DNA of 34,565 nucleotides from Nitrospira sp. Its GTDB lineage: Bacteria; Nitrospirota; Nitrospiria; Nitrospirales; Nitrospiraceae. The translations under genes were made by a program, and so were the position numbers. Location: contig JALDRG010000023.1 of NCBI GenBank assembly GCA_031315995.1, positions 1-34,565 on the forward strand, given 5' to 3'. Under the pieces are notes generated by a model. It did not search any database and was not told the origin of the DNA. It saw only the letters and a list, made by a program, of their open reading frames with translations. Of the stretch, positions 1 to 5,271 are shown one piece after another; position 1 is the stretch's first letter, and the number at the start of each line of letters is the position of its first letter.

Positions 1-102
1 CAAGCTATGCTGGATCATAAGGACATCCGGACGACGCAAAAGTATTTTCACGCGATCGATCGACTGGAGGAGGGGGCGGAATTTGCGATCACGCGGTATT
101 AA
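1..102 (+). CDS. Tyrosine recombinase/integrase, C-terminal end (partial)
   Basis: The first 33 codons, open from the window edge, end at a TAA and read LDHKDIRTTQKYF near the start. This matches the last box of tyrosine recombinases (LGHxxxxTTxxY), in which the Tyr (codon 15) is the DNA-cleaving nucleophile. The rest of the gene lies outside the window, so it cannot be said whether it is intact. Such genes integrate or excise mobile DNA, which fits the accessory character of the region. Family assignment is from the motif only. Confidence 0.7.
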   Translation, partial: QAMLDHKDIRTTQKYFHAIDRLEEGAEFAITRY

Positions 103-637
103 CCGGCGAGCACGATGATCCTCGCACGTCCGACGCATGGCTGCCACCCACGGCGCGTTCCCCAGACCCTCCCAATCATTCATCTGGGCCTTCCAACCCT
201 CGAGATGGAGAGCATGTGATGATGAGCCGCTGCGAGCGGATCGTCAGGAGCGCAAGCACGTACACCGTGATGCTATGCCATGTATTCGCGCCCTCGGTCG
301 TCCACGCCTGGTCGATCGCGTGGGAGTCGGCCGCATCGACTACGGAGTGTTCAGTTGAAGACTGTGAAGCGAACCGCGGTGACATCATGAGTAAGCTCAG
401 CCCCGCCCGACGCAAGAAAATTTCGGCTCGCGCCTCAGACTCGGTGGTGTTCCGCCTGTCACGACGACCCGAAGCAGGCACTGTTCATCACGCACCCCAC
501 AAACGGCATCACGTATCACACGCCAATTCTCCTTGAGAAGCCTGGGCGCAGATACACAGATGCGGACCTCCATCATATTGAATTAGCAGCCTAACCCGCT
601 TTCCCACCCTCTCCTGCCGGCGTATAATACCCCCATA
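103..637. other. Stretch without a confident gene; contains two relic reading frames
   Basis: No convincing complete gene is seen here. Two pieces look like relics. From 387 an ATG opens MSKLSPARRKKISARA, which resembles the N-terminus of XRE-type antitoxins of RelE-like modules, but the frame then loses similarity. A separate frame ending at a TAA at 592-594 reads ITHPTNGITYHTPILLEKPG and then 16 more residues; its family is unknown. I read this as decayed toxin-antitoxin or mobile DNA, with low certainty. Confidence 0.35.
623..628 (+). promoter_or_regulatory. -10 box (TATAAT) placed 9 nt before an ATG
   Basis: A perfect TATAAT sits with 9 nt between it and the ATG at 638. A start site about 7 nt after the box would leave a leader of only about 3 nt. 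The surrounding sequence GGCGTATAATA and the downstream ATGCCCACACCTCCCAAT recur at 1535-1570. No good -35 box is visible. Confidence 0.45.
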
Positions 638-817
638 ATGCCCACACCTCCCAATTCAGGCCACGACGATGCAGACCACGTCTCGACCGATAGCAGGCTG
701 CACATGCCATTTCGGCTCAGAAAGGTCACCTTCAAGGGACAAGGCTTGCACCCTGATGCCTCAGGGAAGGGATGGGACAGAGTGCGCGAACTTGCTTACG
801 AAGGCCATGGGGGATGA
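638..817 (+). CDS. Small hypothetical protein, 59 aa
   Basis: A 59-codon frame starts at the ATG that follows the TATAAT box and ends at TGA 815-817. The product starts MPTPPNSGHDDADH and has a basic middle (FRLRKVTFKGQG) and an acidic/aromatic end (GWDRVRELAYEGH). No known family is recognised. The first five codons match those of the small ORF at 1553, and the promoter spacing is the same, so the 5' ends of the two genes share a common origin. The next small ORF starts 3 nt after the stop. There is no Shine-Dalgarno sequence, as expected for a leaderless message. Confidence 0.45.
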   Translation: MPTPPNSGHDDADHVSTDSRLHMPFRLRKVTFKGQGLHPDASGKGWDRVRELAYEGHGG

Positions 818-820
818 CAT

Positions 821-1009
821 GTGTGCTACTGCAATCCGAGTCCAGACCTCGACAACGACCTCAGTCAGAAGGCGACTGATCAGATGACAGACGAGGAGCT
901 GAAAGAGGCGCGGATGCGTGTGCTCGATGAGATCGTCAAATTATCGCAGGAGCTGGGAATGTACGATGAGCCGTTCGTGAGCGACAATCCGCTCACCAGG
1001 AAGGCATAG
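821..1009 (+). CDS. Small hypothetical protein, paralogue of the one at 1945-2151
   Basis: A 62-codon frame from a GTG (or a shorter one from ATG 884). The C-terminal half, from ATDQMTDEELKEARMR through GMYDEPFVSDNPL, is closely similar to the product of 1945-2151. The nucleotide similarity extends past the stop codon into GGGGCGTTGCCC. Codon-level conservation of the duplicated part argues that it is or was translated. It is acidic, probably helical, and of unknown function. Short acidic proteins in such neighbourhoods are often antitoxins, but no partner toxin is seen, so that is only a guess. Confidence 0.5.
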   Translation: MCYCNPSPDLDNDLSQKATDQMTDEELKEARMRVLDEIVKLSQELGMYDEPFVSDNPLTRKA

Positions 1010-1048
1010 GGGCGTTGCCCGGGGGTTGCGCAAAGCTGCAAGCCGGAT

Positions 1049-1084
1049 CAAAGGCTCGGATCTTCCGGGCCTTTGGTTTCTTTA
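1049..1084 (+). terminator. Rho-independent terminator
   Basis: CAAAGGC (1049-1055) pairs with GCCTTTG (1069-1075). An inner CGGA/TCCG pair extends the stem around a TCT loop, and GTTTCTTT follows. It lies 40 nt after the small ORF ending at 1009 and probably ends that transcript. Confidence 0.75.
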
Positions 1085-1188
1085 GTGACGGGGGTTGAGG
1101 AGTGGAGTATCAAGCTCATCGGTGCATCAAAGTCGCGAGCGATTTGGATCCGCCCTTTCAGGAGCCCGGGGCGTCGTAGAGGTTTCCG

Positions 1189-1515
1189 TCATTCAACCGG
1201 AATCAACTGCGCAACGGGCTGTCCGCGCTTCGTAATGGTAAACTGCTGACCGGCGGCGACTTGCGCGAGGAGTGCAGAGAGGCGCGCCTTTGCCTCGTGT
1301 ATGCCGACAGTCTTAGGATTTATGAGCCAATAGGCGTCCCAAATATTTTGCTCAAGCTCACGCAGTGTCGCCCCCTGACTCATCACGCCTGGCACCTCCA
1401 GTATCTGCCCCACGTACCAATCCCCGTCCTCCCAATACTCCATGGTGAGCCTGACACTTTCAATTTGCTGGCGTTTCGCGCTGATCAATTTTTTAGCCAC
1501 GCCTACACCCCACAC
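1189..1515 (-). CDS. Fused HicB-like / Phd-YefM-like antitoxin
   Basis: A 108-residue product with two different antitoxin pieces in one frame. Residues about 22-65 (RLTMEYWEDGDWYVGQI then PGVMSQGATLRELEQNI) match the HicB-type fold. Residues about 70-108 (VGIHEAKARLSALLAQV then FTITKRGQPVAQLIPVE) match the N-terminal DNA-binding part of Phd/YefM antitoxins. Each normally starts its own protein, and the join at WLINPKTVG has no linker. No toxin gene follows on the minus strand. The start is uncertain: the GTG at 1515 is used here, and internal starts are possible. It may be a deletion product rather than a designed fusion. The families are clear by motif; the function is inferred. Confidence 0.6.
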   Translation of the reverse strand: MWGVGVAKKLISAKRQQIESVRLTMEYWEDGDWYVGQILEVPGVMSQGATLRELEQNIWDAYWLINPKTVGIHEAKARLSALLAQVAAGQQFTITKRGQPVAQLIPVE

Positions 1516-1537
1516 TTTCCCCCCTCAGATGCCGGCG

Positions 1538-1543
1538 TATAAT
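1538..1543 (+). promoter_or_regulatory. -10 box (TATAAT) placed 9 nt before an ATG
   Basis: Second copy of the arrangement at 623-628: TATAAT, 9 nt, then ATGCCCACACCTCCCAAT. The predicted leader is about 3 nt. It lies just upstream of, and divergent from, the fused antitoxin gene on the minus strand. No clear -35 box is visible. Confidence 0.45.
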
Positions 1544-1552
1544 ATCCCAATC

Positions 1553-1708
1553 ATGCCCACACCTCCCAATCCAGACCAGGAAACGCTTGCATTGCTCAAG
1601 ATCCTGGCGCTCGGCAACAGGGATGTGGCGGCGGGCCGGGTCAAGCCGGTGGGTGATGTGGTGGCTCGCCTGCGTGCCAAGCGCAAGAAGCCGTTCGTGA
1701 GCAACTAG
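1553..1708 (+). CDS. Small hypothetical protein (antitoxin-like), 51 aa
   Basis: A 51-codon frame starting MPTPPNPDQETLALLKIL and ending KPFVSN. The middle (ALGNRDVAAGRVKPVGDVV) resembles the C-terminal toxin-neutralising tail of small Phd/YefM-type antitoxins, so an antitoxin role is possible but unproven. Its first codons match those of the ORF at 638, and its last codons (CCGTTCGTGAGC) match the C-terminal coding part of the ORF at 821, so it looks like a mosaic of its neighbours. No Shine-Dalgarno sequence is present, and a -10 box lies immediately upstream. Confidence 0.5.
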   Translation: MPTPPNPDQETLALLKILALGNRDVAAGRVKPVGDVVARLRAKRKKPFVSN

Positions 1709-1733
1709 CTGATCGCTGTAATATATCACCACC

Positions 1734-1943
1734 ATGCCCAAACCCCACAACCAACCCCACAGCGAAGCCGACTGGGACGCCCTCCTGGCCGCGGTCAAAG
1801 AGGCCACGCAACGAGCCGAGAAGTCCATCGACCGGACGATTGCGCTGTGTGATGCGTCGAATGAGAGGATGGCTAAGGTTGAGGAGTGGAGGAAGAAAGA
1901 TGGAGATCGTATGTGCCACTACGATCCTAAAGGTGGATTCTGA
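1734..1943 (+). CDS. Small hypothetical protein, 69 aa, helical
   Basis: A 69-codon frame starting MPKPHNQPHSEADWDALL. It is rich in Ala, Glu, Lys and Arg, suggesting one long helix or coiled coil, and it ends DRMCHYDPKGGF. No family is recognised. A TAATAT hexamer at 1719-1724 lies 9 nt before the ATG, the same geometry as the two upstream small genes, with no Shine-Dalgarno sequence. The stop at 1941-1943 is followed after one base by the next ATG, so the two genes are probably cotranscribed and coupled. Confidence 0.5.
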   Translation: MPKPHNQPHSEADWDALLAAVKEATQRAEKSIDRTIALCDASNERMAKVEEWRKKDGDRMCHYDPKGGF

Positions 1944-1944
1944 A

Positions 1945-2151
1945 ATGCCCAAACCAGACCGCGACGATGCCGCCCGGCTCGACGAGCTCATGGCCGAGGC
2001 TCCGAGCGAGAAGCCGACGGATCAGATGTTAGACGAGGAGTTGAAAGCGGCGCGAATGCGAACGCTCGATAAGCTAGTGGAATTATCGCAGGAGCTGGGG
2101 TTCTACGACGAGCCGTTTGTAAGCAATAAACCGCTCGTTAGGAAGGAATAG
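1945..2151 (+). CDS. Small hypothetical protein, paralogue of the one at 821-1009
   Basis: A 68-residue acidic protein starting MPKPDRDDAARLDELMAE. From residue about 23 (PTDQMLDEELKAARMR) to the end it aligns without gaps with the C-terminal part of the 821-1009 product. The homologous DNA (2011-2162 versus 869-1020) extends beyond the stop. It is probably helical, with unknown function. Its last 14 nt overlap the end of the convergent antitoxin-like gene at 2138-2302. Confidence 0.55.
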   Translation: MPKPDRDDAARLDELMAEAPSEKPTDQMLDEELKAARMRTLDKLVELSQELGFYDEPFVSNKPLVRKE

Positions 2152-2302
2152 GGGCGTTGCCCTGCGGCTCTCCAAACACTTCCGCGAACGACACGACATT
2201 CCCGGCGCGGACATCGGCTTCACCCTCAAGAATCGCCTCCATCTCCTCCGGGTCGGCTAGAGTATCCAGCGTTTCGGCCCAGCTCTCGTATTCAGCGTTC
2301 AT
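2138..2302 (-). CDS. Small antitoxin-like protein, 54 aa
   Basis: The ATG at 2302 is preceded by a strong AGGAGG six bases upstream, which decides the start; longer upstream frames lack this. The product runs from MNAEYESWAETLDTLADPEE to a tail EGEADVRAGNVVSFAEVFGE. That tail resembles the C-terminal region of small Phd/YefM-like antitoxins, with a helical A-D-x-x-A-G-x-x-x-S segment. No toxin gene lies downstream, where the gene instead runs into the convergent ORF at 1945. It is probably an orphan antitoxin; the family is only suggested by the tail. Confidence 0.55.
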   Translation of the reverse strand: MNAEYESWAETLDTLADPEEMEAILEGEADVRAGNVVSFAEVFGEPQGNAPIPS

Positions 2303-2354
2303 TCGCGACCTCCTAGAGATCTGGTGGGTATTGTCACCTGAGGGCGGGAGTTGG

Positions 2355-2573
2355 TCAACGGCCCTCACACCGGTCAGGCTGGATGCGAAACAGCTTCTCC
2401 CACGCCTCGTTGAGAAACCCCATCCTCGCATCGGTTCGCTCGTTTGCCCCCACAATTTCAGCTAGCTTGAATGGTGGGTAGGGTTTCTCGCCGACCTTCA
2501 GGCGCTCACATCGAGCGTAGACAATAAAATCACCTACCTCGACGGTTTGCGAATCAATCCTTTGATCTCGTGA
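2355..2573 (-). pseudogene. Truncated unknown reading frame without a start codon
   Basis: An open minus-strand frame of 72 codons contains VEVGDFIVYARCERLKV, then FKLAEIVGANERTDARMGFL, and ends FRIQPDRCEGR. The composition looks coding, but no ATG, GTG or TTG lies near its 5' end. It begins close to where the arsenate-reductase fragment begins on the other strand, so it appears to have lost its 5' end at a rearrangement join around 2555-2570. The family is not recognised. Confidence 0.4.
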
Positions 2574-2752
2574 TTACGGTGTGCGATCAGGCCGCTGGTG
2601 AAAGTTGTCCCCTGTTCCCCGGGAAACCAGCGAAGTTGCATTGGAGTACGCCAGATCCGGCCAAAGCGATCGGATCTGACGCCGAAATCGACGCGGCGTT
2701 TGACGAGGCTTTTTGTATGCTCCGGCAGCGTGTCGAAGATTTGATGAAATGA
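2570..2752 (+). pseudogene. arsC: Arsenate reductase (low-MW phosphatase type) C-terminal fragment
   Basis: The 60-codon frame reads ITVCDQAAGESCPLFPGKP and then LHWSTPDPAKAIGSDAEI. This is the characteristic second half of ArsC enzymes of the low-molecular-weight tyrosine phosphatase type (VITVCDxAxxxCPxFPG...HWxxxDP). The N-terminal catalytic P-loop (CxxNxxR) is absent, so it cannot be active. It is a remnant of an arsenic resistance gene truncated at about 2565, where it meets an unrelated minus-strand fragment. It points to a lost ars operon near this metal island. Confidence 0.65.
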
Positions 2753-2777
2753 CGTGTGGTCGTGGATAGGCTTGGGG

Positions 2778-3188
2778 TTAGGGCCTGCAGTGCTGAAACA
2801 GCTCTTCGCAATGCTCATGGCCGGCCGTTGACTCCGACGTGATCTGGTACTCCACCTCTGTAACCCGATCGTTCTCCATCGTCACGATCGCCAAACAGGC
2901 GTGCCGCACGCCTTCCGGACGACCGCTTTTGCTTCCAGGGAAGGACTGTTCGAGCACTCCTACCCCCTTGTAGTAGCTCAACGCTCTCAGACCATGCTGC
3001 GATGAGACCATCCGCGGTGCGCCAGCGCAGGCCAGGATCGCTGACTCCGGCTTGCCAAGTAGCGCCTGCTTGGCAGTGGCGAGGCGAGACGAAGGTGTCT
3101 TGATGCAGCCACTGATCGCGGTAGAAACGAGGGCCATCAGCAGCGTGACCATGACCAATGCAGGAACATCACGACAATTGCCCCTCAT
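2778..3188 (-). CDS. Lipoprotein, paralogue of the one behind the RND pump
   Basis: A 136-residue protein with a signal sequence ending in the lipobox ISGC (about residue 28). It aligns without gaps with the 136-residue lipoprotein at 8514-8924; shared stretches include TAKQALLGK, LACAGAP, LEQSFPG and RPEGVRHAC. The TAKQALLGKPESAILACAGAP region recalls the SmpA/OmlA (BamE) fold used by small envelope lipoproteins, which is suggestive only. Its ATG overlaps (ATGA) the stop of a CDF-transporter remnant, just as its paralogue overlaps the stop of CzcA. Role inferred: an envelope accessory protein of metal efflux. It is probably anchored in the outer membrane. Confidence 0.75.
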   Translation of the reverse strand: MRGNCRDVPALVMVTLLMALVSTAISGCIKTPSSRLATAKQALLGKPESAILACAGAPRMVSSQHGLRALSYYKGVGVLEQSFPGSKSGRPEGVRHACLAIVTMENDRVTEVEYQITSESTAGHEHCEELFQHCRP

Positions 3189-3289
3189 TTTGTCACCTCA
3201 CTGATAGAAGTCGGTTTCGAGGCTGCGATCTCTTGGAACTGCGTCTGTTCAATGCCAACTCGTTCGCGGATGAGCGCCTCACCCGACCG
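3185..3289 (-). pseudogene. 3' remnant of a CDF-type cation exporter gene
   Basis: A 34-codon open piece reads EALIRERVGIEQTQFQEIAA and ends SISEVTK. The first part resembles the conserved end of the cytoplasmic domain of CDF transporters; the intact CDF at 3850-4758 has AERFGIEHVTLQI there. An in-frame TGA at 3290-3292 closes it upstream. Its stop overlaps the ATG of the lipoprotein at 3188. It suggests a duplicated exporter-lipoprotein module that has lost the exporter. The similarity is short, so the call is tentative. Confidence 0.35.
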
Positions 3290-3412
3290 TCAACCAAGCA
3301 CCGAGAGCGGTTGGCGTGAGTACGGGCGGCTGCTGTCATTGCGAGACGCCGACCCAGCGGAGGCCAGCCCGTACTCGTCACCGATTCTTTTACGACACAG
3401 CAACGTCGTCGT

Positions 3413-3742
3413 TCACCAACGTGGCCCGTACATGATCACTCCCATGCCAACCAGGCAAATCATCGCTCCGACCGCATCGAGCCGGTCTGGCCTTGTGCCA
3501 TCGAAGCCCCAGCCCCAGAGCAGCGACAATACGATGAACATTCCCCCATAGGCTGCATAGACTCGACCAAAGTGGGCGGTCTGCAATGTTGGAATGATGG
3601 CATAGAGGACTAAGATAAGAGCACCGGCGAGTGCATAGCCGATCGGCTTCCCCTCACGGAGCCATAGCCACACCAGATAACCGCCGCCAATTTCACAAAG
3701 CCCAGCCAGGATGAACAGTCCTATCGAAGAGAGCAGAGACAT
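3413..3742 (-). CDS. YnfA family (UPF0060) small membrane protein
   Basis: About 109 residues with four hydrophobic segments. Diagnostic blocks are LAGLCEIGGGYLVWLWLREG, AHFGRVYAAYGGMFI, LWGWGFDGTRPDRLD and the short end GVIMYGPRW, matching YnfA-family inner-membrane proteins. The family resembles small multidrug resistance transporters in size and topology, and its substrate is unsettled. The ATG at 3742 is chosen because GAGG lies 8 nt upstream; the ATG two codons earlier is only 2 nt from it. It lies downstream of the CDF exporter in the same orientation, so it could be an additional cation or toxicant exporter here. Confidence 0.85.
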   Translation of the reverse strand: MSLLSSIGLFILAGLCEIGGGYLVWLWLREGKPIGYALAGALILVLYAIIPTLQTAHFGRVYAAYGGMFIVLSLLWGWGFDGTRPDRLDAVGAMICLVGMGVIMYGPRW

Positions 3743-3849
3743 CCCCATGTCCTCATAGTTGGAATGATTGTCACAGGTTGAGGAGGCTGGAAGGTCTCAG
3801 AACAATGACGAGTTGTCCGCGTCGTCCCGGCCATGCTTGAGAGTTGGAT

Positions 3850-4758
3850 TCATTCGATCACATTGCGAGAAGGCTGCGAATCGATACGAATGCGATCCGA
3901 ACCTTCCTCCACAATCTGCAACGTGACATGTTCAATCCCAAACCGTTCTGCCAGCAGCTGTTGCAGGCATTGTAGCACAGCAGCTCGATCCTCCCCAACC
4001 GGGACGACAACATGGGAACTGAGTGCATCCATGCCGGTCGTAATCGTCCAGATGTGGAGGTCGTGTACCCCCTTCACGCCCGGGACGCCGGCCATTGCCC
4101 GCCCGATCTCCCGTGCATCCACACCGGTTGGGACTCCTTCCATGAGGATGTGGACGGCTTGGGAAAGGAGCGCCCATGTGCGCCAGATGACGAACGCACT
4201 GATCCCCACACTGAGGAGTGGATCGATGAGCACCCATCCGGTCGTCCAAATAATCGCGCCACCGAGAATGACGCCGAGGGAACTGATCGCATCACTCATC
4301 ACTTCAAGATAGGCGCTGCGCACGTTCACACTCTCGTCAGCATGGCCGTCGAGCAGCTTCAGACTGGCAAGATTCACCACTAACCCAATCAGTCCAACCA
4401 GTAACATTGGAATGCCAAGGACCTGAATTGGCGCTCCGAAGCGGTCATAGGCCTCGTATAGAATCCACGTCGCAAGGAGCAGCAGCACCACGGCATTGAC
4501 AACTGCAGCGAGAATCTCCGCGCGATGGTAGCCATAGGTATTTTCAGGAGTCGATGGTTTCCCAGCCATCCACATGGCAAATGCACTCAGGCTCAACGCC
4601 GCCACATCCGTCAGCATGTGACCGGCGTCGGCCAACAACGCCAAACTTCCCGTGAAGAGGCCGGCGATCACTTCGACGACCATAAACACCCCGGTGAGCA
4701 GCAAGACGCGTCGCAGATTCTTTTGCTGCACAGATCTGCTTTCTGAGTTGCTATGCAC
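3850..4758 (-). CDS. czcD: Cation diffusion facilitator metal exporter (CzcD-like)
   Basis: About 302 residues, six predicted membrane segments and a C-terminal cytoplasmic domain. It would exchange cytoplasmic Zn, Co, Cd or similar for protons at the inner membrane. TM2 carries the metal-site pair H47 and D51 (LLADAGHMLTDV). The loop motif YGYHRAEIL follows. TM5 has E152 and D156 (YLEVMSDA) at the second half of the site, where many Zn transporters have His-Asp. The interior His-rich loop and a His-rich N-terminus are missing. The start is taken as the GTG at 4758 because AAGGAG precedes it; the upstream ATG at 4782 has no ribosome site. It follows the P-type ATPase and TPR lipoprotein in the island. 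Metal specificity is not decided by sequence. Confidence 0.88.
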   Translation of the reverse strand: MHSNSESRSVQQKNLRRVLLLTGVFMVVEVIAGLFTGSLALLADAGHMLTDVAALSLSAFAMWMAGKPSTPENTYGYHRAEILAAVVNAVVLLLLATWILYEAYDRFGAPIQVLGIPMLLVGLIGLVVNLASLKLLDGHADESVNVRSAYLEVMSDAISSLGVILGGAIIWTTGWVLIDPLLSVGISAFVIWRTWALLSQAVHILMEGVPTGVDAREIGRAMAGVPGVKGVHDLHIWTITTGMDALSSHVVVPVGEDRAAVLQCLQQLLAERFGIEHVTLQIVEEGSDRIRIDSQPSRNVIE

Positions 4759-4847
4759 GAGAGCTCCTTCGTTGTGGCCCACCAGTCTTCTTCAAAGCGC
4801 GGCTTACTCTGCAGCGCATCGCGGGATCGCACCAGGACTTGCGAATT

Positions 4848-5252
4848 CTAATGGCCATGGCCATCAGACAACCCTGGGACTGTCGATGCTTTGTCCGGAA
4901 CCGTCACGTTGCGGAGCGGCGGTGAATCCCAAATGACGGTGTTCCCTGGGGCCAAGTCGGCAGCCTTCATAAAATGTGCGTCTCCTTCCCGCACTGCTCC
5001 GAGCCGGTACAAAACCATACCGAGATTGTAATGCGCCTCTGCCAAGCTTGGCGTGGCTGTGATCGCAGCTTCGAAGTGTTGCTTCGCTTGCGCCCACTGG
5101 TTGCGCTTGTACGCTAGGATCCCTTCTTCATGATGCCGTGCTGCCGTTGCGCTTACACTTGTCGGCGCGGACAACAACGTAGATGGGGATGCCGACTGAC
5201 ATCCGCTCTCCACAATTAACACGATCGCAACAACCACCGTCTTGCGCAGCAT
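4848..5252 (-). CDS. TPR-repeat lipoprotein
   Basis: A 134-residue protein. The ATG at 5252 has AAGGAGGA upstream. The N-terminus MLRKTVVVAIVLIVESGCQS is a signal peptide with an imperfect lipobox (ESGC). Residues about 37-105 form two TPR units (HHEEGILAYKRNQWAQAKQH; AEAHYNLGMVLYRLGAVREG; one short stretch after). The tail is rich in His and Gly (LSDGHGH) and could touch metal. TPR units bind other proteins, so it may be a periplasmic scaffold for the adjacent exporters. That is inference from position between the P-type ATPase and the CDF. Confidence 0.75.
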   Translation of the reverse strand: MLRKTVVVAIVLIVESGCQSASPSTLLSAPTSVSATAARHHEEGILAYKRNQWAQAKQHFEAAITATPSLAEAHYNLGMVLYRLGAVREGDAHFMKAADLAPGNTVIWDSPPLRNVTVPDKASTVPGLSDGHGH

Positions 5253-5271
5253 CGATTCCTCCTTCGATCGG

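Noticed and set aside
600..2160. Integron-like cassette array made of the small ORFs
   Set aside because: No attC-like inverted sites or integron integrase are visible; a duplicated 5' cassette explains the repeats better.
3193..3381. 62-codon minus-strand frame between the lipoprotein and the YnfA-like gene
   Set aside because: Composition is Arg/Ser-rich without a family, and a CDF-like frame overlaps it with better similarity.
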